The notes: a model not told the origin generated them from the sequence alone. A DNA stretch of 64,000 nt from Streptococcus parasanguinis (GCF_031582885.1 NZ_CP133988.1:2072685-2136684), one strand, 5' to 3'. Numbered from the stretch's first letter, positions 27,496 to 37,877 are shown. Numbers and translations: made by a program.

Positions 27496-28653
27496 CTAAT
27501 TGGTAGCTTGGTAACGTTTGACCCCATCGAGATAGGTCGCAACCAGATCCAAATTTTGATCAAGAACGATGAAGTCCGCATCATACCCTTCGCGAATTTG
27601 ACCACAAACATCATCAATATGGACTGATTTTGCCGGATTGAGGCTGGCCATCATCACTGCTTCGTGAGGGTTAGCAATCCCCCACTCTACAACATTTTTT
27701 AATCCATCTTTCAATTTCAAGATTGAGCCAGCTAGATTACCAGTTGATTTCAAGCGAGCAGTCCCTTCAGCAACCACGACTGGGAATTCCCCAAGCATAT
27801 AATCCCCGTCTTCTAAGCCCCCAGCTGTCATACAGTCCGTAATCAAGGCAACATTTTCTTTTCCTTTTTGTTTCATCAGGATATCACACGCTAGCGGATC
27901 AACGTGATGGCCATCACAGATCAACTCTGCTGTAGTATGAGGCAACTCATACATAGCACCAACCATACCGAGTTCACGGTGCGTCAAACCACGCATACCA
28001 TTGTAGGCATGCACCCAGACACTCGCACCTGCATCTACCGCTTTTTTAGCTTCTTCAAAAGTAGCATTGGAGTGTCCCAAAGCAACAGTCACCCCTTCTC
28101 CTGTAATGGTCCGAACAAAGTCTTCTACACCTTCACGCTCAGGAGCAAGGGCAATCTTATTCAACAGACCATTGGCAGCTTTTTGCCAAGCCCGGAATTC
28201 TTCCATACTTGGATCCTTCATATAAGATGGGTTTTGAGCTCCCTTGTATTTTTCTGTAAAATAAGGTCCTTCAAAATAAATCCCGCGAATCTTAGCTCCT
28301 GTTGCTTCTTTGTATCGTGCACCGATATTTTCCGTTACTGCCAAAAGTTGTTCGTAAGAGGAAGTAAGGGTCGTAGGCAAAAAGCTCGTAACCCCTGTAC
28401 TCAAGAGCCCTTCACTCATGGTATGGAGAGTGCCTTCGATATTATTATCCATCACATCTACCCCACCAAATCCGTGAATATGGGTATCTACGAGGCCAGG
28501 CGCAATGCTGTAACCAGAATAATCCAGCACATCCGCACCTTCTGGTAAGCTTTCCACATGTTTTCCAAACTTGCCATCAACAAGCTCCAAATAGCCTCCG
28601 CGGCGAACCCCATGTGGATAATAAAATTGATCTGCTTTAATATATGTAGACAT
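27496..28653 (-). CDS. nagA: N-acetylglucosamine-6-phosphate deacetylase
   Basis: Deacetylates GlcNAc-6-phosphate to glucosamine-6-phosphate in amino-sugar use and wall recycling. 385 residues, amidohydrolase TIM barrel. Metal and active-site motifs: DTHIHGFGG, EGPYF, ALGHSNA, CDGHHVD and ITDCMTAGG. I start at MSTYIKADQF because AAAGGA lies at good spacing; an in-frame ATG 12 codons upstream has no support. A cre-like site overlaps its promoter, in line with carbon repression. Confidence 0.95.
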   Translation of the reverse strand: MSTYIKADQFYYPHGVRRGGYLELVDGKFGKHVESLPEGADVLDYSGYSIAPGLVDTHIHGFGGVDVMDNNIEGTLHTMSEGLLSTGVTSFLPTTLTSSYEQLLAVTENIGARYKEATGAKIRGIYFEGPYFTEKYKGAQNPSYMKDPSMEEFRAWQKAANGLLNKIALAPEREGVEDFVRTITGEGVTVALGHSNATFEEAKKAVDAGASVWVHAYNGMRGLTHRELGMVGAMYELPHTTAELICDGHHVDPLACDILMKQKGKENVALITDCMTAGGLEDGDYMLGEFPVVVAEGTARLKSTGNLAGSILKLKDGLKNVVEWGIANPHEAVMMASLNPAKSVHIDDVCGQIREGYDADFIVLDQNLDLVATYLDGVKRYQATN

Positions 28654-28703
28654 AGTCTTGTCCTTTCCATTGTAGGAACTGTGTTCCATTTATATTCATA
28701 CAT

Positions 28704-28732
28704 ATTATAACGCTTTCACTTCCATTTGTAAA
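28704..28732 (-). promoter_or_regulatory. nagA promoter with overlapping cre (CcpA) site
   Basis: TTTACA, 17 bp, TATAAT on the minus strand. Bases 28704-28719 read GTGAAAGCGTTATAAT, close to the cre consensus TGNAANCGNWNNCA (last position differs), and cover the spacer and -10 box. CcpA binding there would block polymerase. Confidence 0.72.
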
Positions 28733-28764
28733 TGGTCTAGACCTATTTTTGAATAGAATCCAAC

Positions 28765-28798
28765 AAAAAACAGAGTAAGCTTCCTACTTACTCTGTTT
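28765..28798 (-). terminator. Terminator of the Na/Pi cotransporter gene
   Basis: AAACAGAGTAAG/CTTACTCTGTTT stem, seven-base loop, U-run on the minus strand. Confidence 0.9.
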
Positions 28799-28806
28799 GA
28801 CGTTCC

Positions 28807-30438
28807 TTAAATTTGCTCGATTTGTACTTTTTCAGCGAGATTCATGGCATGGTCTGCAACACGTGTATAGTGAGAAATGATATCAATAAAGTTTACTCCG
28901 GCTTGAGGTGTACATTCGCCTTGGTTCAAACGACGAATATGGGTTTTCCGAAGTCTTTTCTCCAACTTTTCAATTGCCTCGTGACGTGCTACCAATTGGT
29001 TTGCAAGACTCACATCATTGTTCTCAACAGCTTTTAAGGCATCCTCTACAAATTGATGGGTTTGGTTGTAAATATCTTCCAATTCAGCCAAGGCCGCTTC
29101 TGAAAAGACCACTTTCTTACGAATTAAATAATCGGTCAGATTGATCAAGGCTTCCGCGTGATCTCCAATCCGCTCCAAATCCCGTGAAGAATCCAAGATA
29201 TTGGTGAGAACTTCACTTTCTCTCGGACTCAAGGCTTCACTCGACAAACGAATCAAGTAGCGAGTCAAATCATCATCAATGGTATTGATGGCTTCTTCTG
29301 TCTTATGACCCTTTTCAGCTGTTTTTTCATTTTGATGAACAATATAATCATAAGAAAGATTAAAAGCTTTGTCTGCATATCCACCTAAATGAAGCAACTC
29401 TTTTTTTGCATTTCCAAGAGCAATCGAAGGTGCTTGAGTGATCAAATTTTCATCCAAGTAGAGCGGTTCATATTTGACAACCTCGTCCTCACCAGGAATC
29501 AGCTTGGTCACAAAGTATGCCAAAGCTCCAATGAATGGGAACTGGATGATGGTATTGGTTATATTAAAGGTTCCGTGAGCAAAGGCTATGGTCATTTCTG
29601 GGGATAAATGAAGAGTCGTTTCAAACCATTGAATCAAAGAGGTAAACGGAACAAGGAAGACAAGACAGATAATGGTTCCGATAACATTAAAGGCTACATG
29701 GGCACCTGCCACACGTTTGGCCGCAATATTAGCTCCCAAGGAAGCAATGATAGCTGTAATGGTCGTTCCGATATTATCACCAAAGAGAACTGGGAGGGCT
29801 CCTTTCAGGTCAATCAAATGACTAGCATAGAGATTTTGCAAGATACCAATGGTTGCAGAAGAGGCCTGAATCAAAAGTGTTAAGCCTGATCCAACAAAGA
29901 CACCCAAGATAGGACTTTTACTTAACTGCACCATATAGTCACGAAAGACTTGCAAATCTTTAAGAGGTTCCATAGCCCCACTCATCAAGTTGAGGGCAAA
30001 GAAGATACCACCGACACCAAAAACGATTCGTCCAACATTATTAACCAAACGATTTTTGGTAAAGAAGAGACAAACCGCTCCGATAAAGAGCATGGGAAGA
30101 GCGTAGTCTCCTAATTTAAAACCAATGATAAAGGAGGTAATAGTCGTTCCAATATTGGCCCCCATAACAATACCAATAGCTTGACGGAGGGTTAGAAGTC
30201 CTGCACTCACCAGACCGACCGTAATCACTGTAACCCCTGAACTCGACTGAATCAAGGCAGTCATCCCAATCCCTACTAGAACCCCTAGAAAGGGATTACT
30301 CGTATATTTATCAATATAGTAGCGAAGTCGATCTCCTGCAGCCTGTTGCAAGCCTTCTCCCATGGTTTTAATACTATAGAGAAAGAGCCCCAGCCCTCCC
30401 AAAAAGTTAAATACAATTTCCTGCCAGTTAATCGACAT
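28807..30438 (-). CDS. Na+/phosphate cotransporter family protein with PhoU-like domain
   Basis: Membrane protein of the Na/Pi cotransporter (NptA/YjbB) family, 543 residues. Two inverted repeats carry the diagnostic QSSSGVTVI and QASSATIGI motifs in about nine membrane segments up to residue 310. The last 200 residues are a cytoplasmic helical PhoU-like domain (SSRDLERIGDHAEALINL; YTRVADHAMNLAE). Probably moves phosphate; direction unproven. I use the second ATG (MSINWQE), because GGAGG is seven bases from it and too close to the first. Confidence 0.92.
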   Translation of the reverse strand: MSINWQEIVFNFLGGLGLFLYSIKTMGEGLQQAAGDRLRYYIDKYTSNPFLGVLVGIGMTALIQSSSGVTVITVGLVSAGLLTLRQAIGIVMGANIGTTITSFIIGFKLGDYALPMLFIGAVCLFFTKNRLVNNVGRIVFGVGGIFFALNLMSGAMEPLKDLQVFRDYMVQLSKSPILGVFVGSGLTLLIQASSATIGILQNLYASHLIDLKGALPVLFGDNIGTTITAIIASLGANIAAKRVAGAHVAFNVIGTIICLVFLVPFTSLIQWFETTLHLSPEMTIAFAHGTFNITNTIIQFPFIGALAYFVTKLIPGEDEVVKYEPLYLDENLITQAPSIALGNAKKELLHLGGYADKAFNLSYDYIVHQNEKTAEKGHKTEEAINTIDDDLTRYLIRLSSEALSPRESEVLTNILDSSRDLERIGDHAEALINLTDYLIRKKVVFSEAALAELEDIYNQTHQFVEDALKAVENNDVSLANQLVARHEAIEKLEKRLRKTHIRRLNQGECTPQAGVNFIDIISHYTRVADHAMNLAEKVQIEQI

Positions 30439-30592
30439 GTTCATTCCTCCAAATTTGAGATCAGAAATAAAACTCCTCTCCTATTGTAAAGGATAATTTC
30501 CAATCACACAAGAGATTTCTGTAAATTTCTATTATTTTTTGAAACCGTTTTTTCCTTCTGTTTTATTTTCCTCGTTTTAAGAGCCAAAAAAA

Positions 30593-30886
30593 GAGGGTGG
30601 AAAATTTCCAACCCGAGACTGTAGACAAACTATTCTTTTTTATAAATCTAATAAATTCTATAAAAAGAAATGTTACTCGTTAGAGTGATTCAATCATCTA
30701 CTGAAACTTTTCGTCGTGAGAAAAGTACCTGAAACTTAATAGTTTCAGGTACTCGGAATTATTGAGACCTTAGGCTCAATAATTAGTCATGGAACTTCGA
30801 AGAAGTTCGCTGACGTCCGTACTCACCTAAGGAAAGTTTCTAAGAAGACTTTGTCTTTCAATCTGGGCGTGGAAAATTTCCAACCT
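30593..30886. repeat. About 295-bp repeat element B between rbfA and the Na/Pi gene
   Basis: Fills most of a 450-bp gap. Both ends carry GTGGAAAATTTCCAACC, a near-palindrome; the left copy, read on the minus strand, ends TCTTTTTTT and makes a terminator. The core (30716-30832, plus strand) has closing stem GTGAG/CTCAC around three hairpins: GTACCTGAAAC/GTTTCAGGTAC, then AATTATT arms capped by GAGACCTTAGGCTC, then AACTTC-GAA-GAAGTT. The tail CCTAAGG is complementary to CCTTAGG in hairpin 2. The core matches element A at 20.0 kb. No open frame. The rest of the gap (30445-30590) is AT-rich and shows nothing clear. Confidence 0.75.
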
Positions 30887-30888
30887 CT

Positions 30889-31239
30889 CTAGTCTTTGTT
30901 CAAATTGCGTAACATCTCATCGATCTTGTTACCGTATTCGATAGACTCGTCTTTGACAAAAGTAAGATCCGGAATCTTGTATAATTTCAGATTCCGACCT
31001 AATTCACGCTTGATGGTTCCTGTTGCTTTTTCAAGGCCTGTCTGAGCCTTTTGATTGTCTGAAGCCAAATCACTCATAATTGAATAATACACTTTGGCCA
31101 TAGACAAATCACCTAGCATTTGAACATCCGTAATGGTGACGCCTTGAACACGCGGGTCACGGACTTTCTTTTGTAAAATCTCGTTGACTTCCCGCTTAAT
31201 TTCCATCCCTACTCGGTCTGTCCGAAAATGACTTGCCAT
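30889..31239 (-). CDS. rbfA: 30S ribosome-binding factor A
   Basis: Binds the immature 30S subunit and helps 16S rRNA 5' processing. 116 residues, a single KH-type fold: [27 protein letters not shown] at the N-terminus, then [20 protein letters not shown] and LKYKIPDL-like [11 protein letters not shown]. Last gene of the rimP-nusA-infB operon, separated from infB by a terminator-like hairpin. Its stop codon touches repeat B. Confidence 0.96.
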   Translation of the reverse strand: MASHFRTDRVGMEIKREVNEILQKKVRDPRVQGVTITDVQMLGDLSMAKVYYSIMSDLASDNQKAQTGLEKATGTIKRELGRNLKLYKIPDLTFVKDESIEYGNKIDEMLRNLNKD

Positions 31240-31264
31240 AGGAACTCCTTTCTGCTCTGTGTTT

Positions 31265-31304
31265 AAAAACTAGGAAATCAGAGGAAAACCCTCTTTTTTC
31301 CTAG
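31265..31304 (-). terminator. Hairpin with U-run between infB and rbfA
   Basis: Lies in the infB-rbfA gap in operon sense if transcription runs rbfA-ward from infB's upstream side. Stem CTAGGAAA/TTTCCTAG with inner GAGG/CCTC, then TTTTT on the minus strand. Since rbfA lies at lower coordinates, this hairpin is directly after infB's stop and before the rbfA ATG... note that rbfA starts at 31239, so it would limit read-through from infB into rbfA. Confidence 0.75.
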
Positions 31305-31312
31305 TCAGCATC

Positions 31313-34027
31313 TTATTTTTTAATTTCTTCCATGATGTAGGCTTCGATGGTATCATCTGTCTTGATATCATTGTAACCTTCAATCATCAATCCACCTTCA
31401 CGACCATTTGTGATCTCCTTGACATCATCTTTGAAGTGTTTCAAGCTTGCAAGAGCACCGTCATAAATCACGACACCGTCACGAATGACACGGACTTTGG
31501 AATCACGAGTAACCTTACCACTGAGGACCATAAATCCACCGATGGTACCCACTTTAGAGACCTTAAAGGTTTCACGAATAACTGCTTCCCCGATGACTTT
31601 CTCTTCGAACTCAGGATCCAACATTCCCTTCATAGCATCTTCCATTTCTTCAATCACTTTGTAGATAATTGAGTGAAGACGGATTTCCACCTCGTCAGCT
31701 TCAGCTTGTTGACGTGCTTGTGGAGTAGGACGGACGTTAAATCCGATGATGAAGGCATTTGAAGCTTCTGCAAGGGTCACGTCTGATTCGTTGATCGCAC
31801 CAACTGCTGAGTGAACGATGGTCACTTTCACACCTTCTACTTCAATCTTTTGAAGGGAAGCAGAAAGAGCTTCAACCGAACCTTGTACATCGGCTTTAAT
31901 GATGACATTAACAGATTTCACTTCCCCAGCCTTCAAGGTATCAAAGAGATTTTCAAGGCTGACGCGGTTGGTTGCTTGACGTTGTTTCATCAGAGCACGT
32001 TTGGCACGTTCTTCACCCGCTGCACGCGCTGATTTTTCATCTTCATAAACCGCGAAGTGGTCACCCGCCATTGGCGCTTCGTTCAAACCAGTGATAGAAA
32101 CCGGAGTAGATGGTCCTGCCACCTTCACACGACGTCCAAGGTCATTGGTCATGGCACGGACACGTCCAAAGGTATTTCCGACAACGATTGGGTCTTGAAC
32201 ATTCAAGGTACCTTGTTGAACAAGGAGAGTTGCCACCGCACCTTTTCCTTTATCCAAGCGCGCTTCGATAACAGTACCGATGGCACGAACAGTTGGATCT
32301 GCCTTGAGTTCTTGGATTTCAGCCACAAGAAGGACCGTTTCCAAGAGTTCGTCGATATTTTGGTTGAACTTGGCTGAGATTTCTACAAACTCAGAATCGC
32401 CACCCCAAGCAGTTGACATAACCCCATGCTCTGCCAATTCACCGATGACACGCTCTGGATTAGCTCCTGGTTTATCGATCTTGTTGATGGCCACAATGAT
32501 TGGAACATTGGCAGCTTTTGAGTGGTTGATGGCTTCGATGGTCTGTGGCATCACCCCGTCATCTGCTGCTACGACCAAGATGGTAATATCGGTAACAGAT
32601 GCACCACGCGCCCGCATAGAAGTAAAGGCCGCGTGTCCAGGTGTATCCAAGAAGGTAATCTTCTTGCCATTTTCCACGATTTGGTAAGCCCCGATGTGCT
32701 GGGTGATTCCTCCCGCTTCACCTGTTGCTACACGTGAATTACGAAGGGTATCCAAAAGGGTAGTTTTACCGTGGTCAACGTGTCCCATGATGGTGACAAC
32801 TGGTGGACGCTCTACCAACTCATCTGGATTCAAATAGCCATCTTCGACGAAGAAACGTTCGATATCCGCATTGTCCACTTCAACCTTTTTCTTGGCTTCA
32901 ATTCCATAATCCACCATCAAGAGTTCAATCGTATCTCCATCCAGCGATTGGTTTTGAGTCGCCATGACTCCCATCATAAAGAGTTTCTTGACGATTTCAG
33001 CTGGTTCACGCTTGATGCGTTTTGCGATTTCTGCAACCGTCATTCCATCCGTATACTCAAATTCACTTGGTAATTCATGGAATTTACGCTCTGTTACTGG
33101 TTTTGGAGCATCATTACGGTTGTTCTTTCCTTTTTTATTTTTCTTATTGTTATTCCAGTTACTATTTCTCTGATTTCTCACTTGATTTTGACTATTTCGA
33201 TTCCTTTGTTGTTTTCTTGGACCATCTTCTTCACGATCAAAATCATCGCGTTTCTTATCTGGTCGCGCTTGTTTCTTCCGACGTGTATCGACTTGAGCTG
33301 GAGCAGCAGCAACAGCTGGTTTTGTATGGTTCTCAACAGCTGGCTCCTGTACAGGTGCTTTCACTTCTGGTGCTTCTACCCGTTTCCGGCGCTGTTGACG
33401 TTCTTGTTCTGCTTTTGCAGCTTGTTGTTTGTAGCGATCTTCACTTCCACGTGCGTACTCAGCATTTTGTTCAGCCTTCAGTGCTGCTGCACGCGCTTTG
33501 AAATCAACTTTTGGTGCTACTTGGGCTTGTTCACCACGTCTTTGATCTGGTCGGTTATTGCGACGCTCAGAACCTTGATTTCGTTGTTCATTTCGCTCTT
33601 GTGGTCGTTGATTTCGGTTGTCACCATGACGCTGATTGTCTTTGCGATCACGTTTTGGACGATTATCTTGTTGTTTCCTACGTTCAGCCTGCTCTTTTGC
33701 ACGCGCTTCTCGTTCCGCTTTAAAGTTACGACTCTTTGGTTTAGCAGCTGACGTTACTGATTTTGTCTCAGTTGCTCCTTCTTTTTTGATGGGCGCTGCT
33801 TCTTTTTTCTCTGCGACAGCCGTTGTCTTGGCAGCCACTTCTGCTACTTTCTTTTCGACTGTTTCTTTTTTCGCTGAAAAGCTCTTGATCAACTTTTCAG
33901 CAACATCAGTATCGACACTAGATGCATGACTCTTGACGTCAAAACCTAATTCTTTCGCACGAGTGACGACTTCCTTACTTTCCTTGCCCAATTCTTTGGC
34001 AATTTCGTATAATCTTTTCTTAGACAA
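31313..34027 (-). CDS. infB: Translation initiation factor IF-2
   Basis: GTPase that brings fMet-tRNA to the 30S subunit. 904 residues: an IF2_N domain at the start ([25 protein letters not shown]), a long low-complexity Lys/Arg/Gln/Asn linker (about 55-310), a second IF2_N, then the G domain with [20 protein letters not shown] and NKIDK, and the C-terminal domains that bind fMet-tRNA. The long highly charged linker explains large antisense open frames on the other strand. Core of the nusA operon. Confidence 0.98.
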   Translation of the reverse strand: MSKKRLYEIAKELGKESKEVVTRAKELGFDVKSHASSVDTDVAEKLIKSFSAKKETVEKKVAEVAAKTTAVAEKKEAAPIKKEGATETKSVTSAAKPKSRNFKAEREARAKEQAERRKQQDNRPKRDRKDNQRHGDNRNQRPQERNEQRNQGSERRNNRPDQRRGEQAQVAPKVDFKARAAALKAEQNAEYARGSEDRYKQQAAKAEQERQQRRKRVEAPEVKAPVQEPAVENHTKPAVAAAPAQVDTRRKKQARPDKKRDDFDREEDGPRKQQRNRNSQNQVRNQRNSNWNNNKKNKKGKNNRNDAPKPVTERKFHELPSEFEYTDGMTVAEIAKRIKREPAEIVKKLFMMGVMATQNQSLDGDTIELLMVDYGIEAKKKVEVDNADIERFFVEDGYLNPDELVERPPVVTIMGHVDHGKTTLLDTLRNSRVATGEAGGITQHIGAYQIVENGKKITFLDTPGHAAFTSMRARGASVTDITILVVAADDGVMPQTIEAINHSKAANVPIIVAINKIDKPGANPERVIGELAEHGVMSTAWGGDSEFVEISAKFNQNIDELLETVLLVAEIQELKADPTVRAIGTVIEARLDKGKGAVATLLVQQGTLNVQDPIVVGNTFGRVRAMTNDLGRRVKVAGPSTPVSITGLNEAPMAGDHFAVYEDEKSARAAGEERAKRALMKQRQATNRVSLENLFDTLKAGEVKSVNVIIKADVQGSVEALSASLQKIEVEGVKVTIVHSAVGAINESDVTLAEASNAFIIGFNVRPTPQARQQAEADEVEIRLHSIIYKVIEEMEDAMKGMLDPEFEEKVIGEAVIRETFKVSKVGTIGGFMVLSGKVTRDSKVRVIRDGVVIYDGALASLKHFKDDVKEITNGREGGLMIEGYNDIKTDDTIEAYIMEEIKK

Positions 34028-34043
34028 TTGCTGTCCTCCTCTT

Positions 34044-34343
34044 CTATTCCATAAGAGACCTCATTTTCTTTGAAAATCCAGCATCTACAACAGCGACGAC
34101 CTTACGGGCACGTCCAATTGCAGTGCTTAATTCTAGTGTTGAAAACACGGTAGATACTTGAACCTCATAATAGTGACCCTTATCCGTCACCTTTTTTGTC
34201 AGGTTACTAGCTGCATCATTTGCCAGAAAAACTAATTTTGCTTTTTCTTCCTGGATTGCTTTGATCACGAGTTCTTCTCCAGAAATGAGTTTTCCTGCTC
34301 TTTGCGCCAAGCCCAACAAATTACTTATCTTTTGCTTATTCAA
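34044..34343 (-). CDS. ylxQ: L7Ae-family RNA-binding protein YlxQ
   Basis: A 99-residue L7Ae/L30e-type protein ([45 protein letters not shown]). Relatives bind kink-turn RNA. It overlaps ylxR by eight bases and sits before infB, its fixed place in Firmicutes. Confidence 0.92.
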   Translation of the reverse strand: MNKQKISNLLGLAQRAGKLISGEELVIKAIQEEKAKLVFLANDAASNLTKKVTDKGHYYEVQVSTVFSTLELSTAIGRARKVVAVVDAGFSKKMRSLME

Positions 34344-34632
34344 GGCCTAACTCTCTTCTCTTCACCTTATGATCTACATAAGCGATCAATTCATCATAGA
34401 AAGCTTCTTCCACTTCCATATTAAAGCTACGATTAAAAACTTTCTTTTTCTTAGCAAGTGCCGCTTCTTCATTGTCTAGCTTGATGTAAGCACCTCGACC
34501 ATTGGCCTTGCCAGTTGGATCGATAAAGACTTGTCCTTCTTTATTTTTGACAATGCGGAGCAAATCGCGCTTATCAATAATTTCATTTGAAACGACAGAT
34601 TTTCTTAAAGGGATTTTTCTTGTTTTTACCAT
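34336..34632 (-). CDS. ylxR: YlxR/RnpM (DUF448) RNA-binding protein
   Basis: A 98-residue basic protein of the DUF448 family. RKIPLRKSVVSNEII at the N-terminus and the conserved GRGAY motif (about 48-52) are visible. B. subtilis YlxR (RnpM) has been reported to bind RNase P RNA. Located between nusA and ylxQ as usual. Confidence 0.93.
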   Translation of the reverse strand: MVKTRKIPLRKSVVSNEIIDKRDLLRIVKNKEGQVFIDPTGKANGRGAYIKLDNEEAALAKKKKVFNRSFNMEVEEAFYDELIAYVDHKVKRRELGLE

Positions 34633-34646
34633 TTTCCCTCCCTCAC

Positions 34647-35789
34647 TTAGTCGACTTGCTCTTCGCCACTTTCTACTTGGTCTTCAAAAGTTTCTTGAGC
34701 TGCTTCCATTTCTTCGAACTCACTTGCAGATTTGATATCGATGCGGTAACCAGTCAAATGAGCCGCCAAACGAACGTTTTGACCACGACGACCAATAGCA
34801 AGAGATAATTTGTTGTCTGGAACCACAACGAGAGCATGTTTGCTATCTTCATCATCAAAAATAACTTGGTCCACTTCTGCAGGAGCGATCGCATTGTAGA
34901 TAAATTCAGCTGGATCTGGAACCCACTCGATGACATCGATATTTTCTTCTGTCGGAACCATACGGTCTAATTTTTGATCGTATCGAGCTGGGTGGAACTT
35001 GCTGGTAATCTTTTTAATATTCGATCCACCACGACCAACGATAGTCCCAATCGCATCTACGTTTGGATTATGGCTACGAACCGCAACTTTTGTACGATCT
35101 CCAGCTTCACGCGCTACACTCATAATCTCAACAGTTCCATCATAGACTTCAGGAATTTCTTGTTCCATCAAACGTTTGATCATTTCAGGATGGCTTCGGC
35201 TAACAAAGACATTGACACCACGAGGGTTATCTTCTACCTTGTAAACAAAAACTTCGATCCGGTCATGGGATTGGAAGACTTCTCCTGGAATTTGGTCTTG
35301 CTTAGACAATTGTGCTTCGATTGAACCAAGATTGACATAGATAAATCGATTGTCAAAGCGCTCCACCGTTCCACTCATGATTTCATTTTCATGTTCTTTA
35401 TAAGTGTTATAGGTGATGGTGCGCGTTTGCTTACGCATTTTTTCCATGATCGTTTGTTTAGCAGATTGAGCTGCTACACGACCAAATTCAGCTGGTGCTT
35501 CTTCAAACTTGATCTTGTCCCCCAACTCATAAGCAGAGCTAATGGCTAAGGCATCCTTCAAGCTGATTTCTAAACGGCTATCAAAGACTTCATCCACCAC
35601 TTCACGAACCGTATAAACACGGAAATCTCCAGTTTTTTCATTGAATTCAATCGCTGCACTTTCTGATTGTCCATAACGACGGCGATAAGCTGAACGCAAT
35701 GATTCTGTGACGGCTTCGATGATATCTTCTTTTTTGATCCCTTTGTCTTCTTCCAAAATGCGGAAGGCTTCTAGCATTTCTTTACTCAT
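34647..35789 (-). CDS. nusA: Transcription termination/antitermination factor NusA
   Basis: Binds RNA polymerase and nascent RNA to modulate pausing and termination. 380 residues: N-terminal polymerase-binding domain, S1 domain (around GTVERFDNRFIYVNLGSIEAQL), and two KH domains (VGRGGSNIKKI and AIGRRGQNVRLA). It ends in an acidic tail and lacks the C-terminal repeats of the E. coli protein, as in other Gram-positives. Confidence 0.97.
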   Translation of the reverse strand: MSKEMLEAFRILEEDKGIKKEDIIEAVTESLRSAYRRRYGQSESAAIEFNEKTGDFRVYTVREVVDEVFDSRLEISLKDALAISSAYELGDKIKFEEAPAEFGRVAAQSAKQTIMEKMRKQTRTITYNTYKEHENEIMSGTVERFDNRFIYVNLGSIEAQLSKQDQIPGEVFQSHDRIEVFVYKVEDNPRGVNVFVSRSHPEMIKRLMEQEIPEVYDGTVEIMSVAREAGDRTKVAVRSHNPNVDAIGTIVGRGGSNIKKITSKFHPARYDQKLDRMVPTEENIDVIEWVPDPAEFIYNAIAPAEVDQVIFDDEDSKHALVVVPDNKLSLAIGRRGQNVRLAAHLTGYRIDIKSASEFEEMEAAQETFEDQVESGEEQVD

Positions 35790-35833
35790 GTTTTTCTTGC
35801 CTCTACTATAAAGGCATCCTTTCTTTCATTCTG

Positions 35834-36313
35834 TTACAATTTTACAGCCAACCTTGCTTTGGACACAAGGTTATAAGGAATTTCTACAGTTTTCTTTCGT
35901 GTTTTATCCATATACTCGATGGTCAAAACATCCTCTTCAAAACGCACCAAGGTTCCCTCAAAGACCTTTTGCTTTTCAACAGCCTTGTACAAGCTTATGT
36001 TTACATACTTACCAAGAGCTCCCTCAAGGGCTTGCTTGGTTTTCAAAGGTCTCTCCAGGCCAGGACTGGTAACTTCTAAAAAGTACTGTTCTGGAAATGG
36101 GTCTGGTTTGATTTGATCCAATAGCGGGCTAATGATTTCTGTCAAATCCGCTGTATCATTCAGTGTGATCCCTTCTGGTTTGTCTACGAAAATGCTTAAG
36201 ACGTAGTCACCACCCATTTTGCCATATTCAACATCGACCAATTCAAATGGTTCCTGGATGGCAGGCTGAATCACTTCTGTTACTAAGTCAACAATCGTTG
36301 CGATGGTTGCCAC
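35834..36313 (-). CDS. rimP: Ribosome maturation factor RimP
   Basis: Assists 30S assembly. 159 residues; N-terminal alpha/beta domain ([39 protein letters not shown]) with [12 protein letters not shown], and an Sm-like C-terminal domain. First gene of the nusA operon; the strong ribosome site AGGAGGTGG precedes the ATG. Confidence 0.95.
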   Translation of the reverse strand: MATIATIVDLVTEVIQPAIQEPFELVDVEYGKMGGDYVLSIFVDKPEGITLNDTADLTEIISPLLDQIKPDPFPEQYFLEVTSPGLERPLKTKQALEGALGKYVNISLYKAVEKQKVFEGTLVRFEEDVLTIEYMDKTRKKTVEIPYNLVSKARLAVKL

Positions 36314-36326
36314 CTCCTCATAGATA

Positions 36327-36352
36327 AGAGGCGAAGATATTTCCCCGCCTCT
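36327..36352 (-). promoter_or_regulatory. Leader hairpin of the rimP-nusA operon
   Basis: GAGGCG/CGCCTC stem with a 12-base loop in the 54-base leader, just before the rimP ribosome site. It has only a weak U-run, so it may be a leader structure or a weak attenuator rather than a terminator. Confidence 0.5.
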
Positions 36353-36373
36353 CCTTTTCTATTCATTTAAGGT

Positions 36374-36402
36374 ATTATAACACGATTCCCCAATGATTGC
36401 AA
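36374..36402 (-). promoter_or_regulatory. Promoter of the rimP-nusA-infB-rbfA operon
   Basis: TTGCAA, 17 bp, TATAAT on the minus strand, located between trmB and rimP. Confidence 0.8.
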
Positions 36403-36410
36403 GGAATATG

Positions 36411-37046
36411 CTAAAACTGTGCTTCTACACGGTAAATGACCTGGCCTTTACTTGAGAACTTTTTCTCATATTCCGTCATGACATTCCCCTCAAAATCACT
36501 ATCATGAAGATCTAGCCAGACTCCCTTCAAAGTCATACCATACTGTGAAAAGCTCACTAAACTGTATTCAAACAGACCTCGATTATCTGTTTTAAAGTGA
36601 ATCTCCCCATGTTCTGGAAGAATTTGCTTGAAGGTATCCAGGAAGGTCTTGTAAGTCAAGCGACGCTTCTCATGACGTTTCTTAGGCCAAGGATCTGAAA
36701 AATTCAGATAGAGTTGATCAATTTCCCCATCTTCAAAATAGTTGGTCAAGCTATCTCCGTCTACCCAAAGCAATTTAATGTTAGGAACATCAGCTTCTAA
36801 GACCTTATCTAAAGCATAACTCAAGACCGATTTTTGAATATCAATTCCGATGTAGTTGATCTCTGGATTGGCCTTGGCCATTCCAGTAATAAAGGCCCCT
36901 TTTCCGCTACCCACTTCGATATGAATAGGATGGTCATTCCCGAAAATTTCATGCCATTTTCCCTTGGCATCTTCTGGATTTAGGACCACATATTGCGGGT
37001 TCGCTTCTAATAATTCAGTCGCTCCCTTGCGATTTCTAACTCTCAT
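36411..37046 (-). CDS. trmB: tRNA (guanine(46)-N7)-methyltransferase
   Basis: Methylates G46 in the tRNA variable loop with SAM. 211 residues. SAM motif [14 protein letters not shown], then NYIGIDIQ, and the catalytic region [17 protein letters not shown]. Overlaps ccrZ by four bases (ATGA). No terminator follows, so transcripts may run into the rimP operon. Confidence 0.96.
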   Translation of the reverse strand: MRVRNRKGATELLEANPQYVVLNPEDAKGKWHEIFGNDHPIHIEVGSGKGAFITGMAKANPEINYIGIDIQKSVLSYALDKVLEADVPNIKLLWVDGDSLTNYFEDGEIDQLYLNFSDPWPKKRHEKRRLTYKTFLDTFKQILPEHGEIHFKTDNRGLFEYSLVSFSQYGMTLKGVWLDLHDSDFEGNVMTEYEKKFSSKGQVIYRVEAQF

Positions 37047-37837
37047 ATTTCCTTTCCATATTTCAACCGGAAATTGCGCAGAGCATAGATCTCGCGATTG
37101 ACATTTTCTAAATCATTATTTTCATAGTATTTAGCAATTTGGCACAAGAAAGAGTATTGACCAAACCAATAGAGTTTATCAAATACTTTTTGATTGTACT
37201 TGTAGCCATAATAGCCTAACCAATCGCGCCAATTAGAATCTGGGATATAGTGACTCAAGATATGCGCCACATCCAACATCCGGTCTGTCAAACGAACAGA
37301 GTCCCAATCGACTAGATAAATCAAGCCGCTCTCTGTCTCAATCCAGTTACTATGACGGACATCCCCGTGGACGATCGTCGCATAATCCTCCCGAAAGGCA
37401 GGCACTGTCTTACGTAAATTCTTTACGACTGATTGGATATAGTGGTTCTGACGTAGGGCAATTGGCAACCGGTTGCTCCAAGAATTGAGCAATTCTAATG
37501 GAGATTCCACAGGATAGCCAAGTTTTTTCAATTGGGTCATCAAAGGTCTAGAACGGTGCAATCTCGTTAAAATATTGACCACTTGTTTTTTCGACATCCC
37601 ATTTGGCGTGAGAATTTCCCCATTCAACCATTCTTGGGCACTCATCACATTTCCATCTGGCAATCGTCGACTCCATAACAATTGAGGAGCAATCTGTTCT
37701 TTTGCTAGACCCGCAAGGATTGGGGTCGTATTCATTTTTACAAAAACGCGCCCACCATCTGGGTAGGTCCCCATGTAGGCCTTCCCACTCTTCCCAGGAA
37801 TTGGGGTGAGGCTTAGCTCTTTTTCATTCGAGTCCAT
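37043..37837 (-). CDS. ccrZ: Cell cycle regulator CcrZ (phosphotransferase-like)
   Basis: A 264-residue protein of the aminoglycoside phosphotransferase/choline kinase fold. In S. pneumoniae the homologue CcrZ links FtsZ-directed septal position to DnaA-driven replication initiation. The kinase loop HGDVRHSNW and metal-binding VDWDSVR are intact, and [19 protein letters not shown] at the N-terminus matches the pneumococcal protein as I remember it. Start MDSNEKEL is chosen because GGAGG lies five bases upstream; the 19 preceding in-frame codons overlap ecsB. Coupled to trmB downstream. Confidence 0.9.
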   Translation of the reverse strand: MDSNEKELSLTPIPGKSGKAYMGTYPDGGRVFVKMNTTPILAGLAKEQIAPQLLWSRRLPDGNVMSAQEWLNGEILTPNGMSKKQVVNILTRLHRSRPLMTQLKKLGYPVESPLELLNSWSNRLPIALRQNHYIQSVVKNLRKTVPAFREDYATIVHGDVRHSNWIETESGLIYLVDWDSVRLTDRMLDVAHILSHYIPDSNWRDWLGYYGYKYNQKVFDKLYWFGQYSFLCQIAKYYENNDLENVNREIYALRNFRLKYGKEI

Positions 37838-37877
37838 CTTTTCCTCCGTAAAAAGTTTCCAATCTATTTTACTAATT

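Noticed and set aside
27904..28548. Plus-strand open frame of about 214 codons opposite nagA
   Set aside because: Codon-bias shadow of a well-supported gene; no promoter or ribosome site and no recognisable product.
33077..33751. Long plus-strand open frame (about 224 codons) inside infB
   Set aside because: It is antisense to the low-complexity Lys/Arg/Gln linker of IF-2; its product is a meaningless hydrophobic run with no ribosome site. Several overlapping frames in the same place have the same cause.
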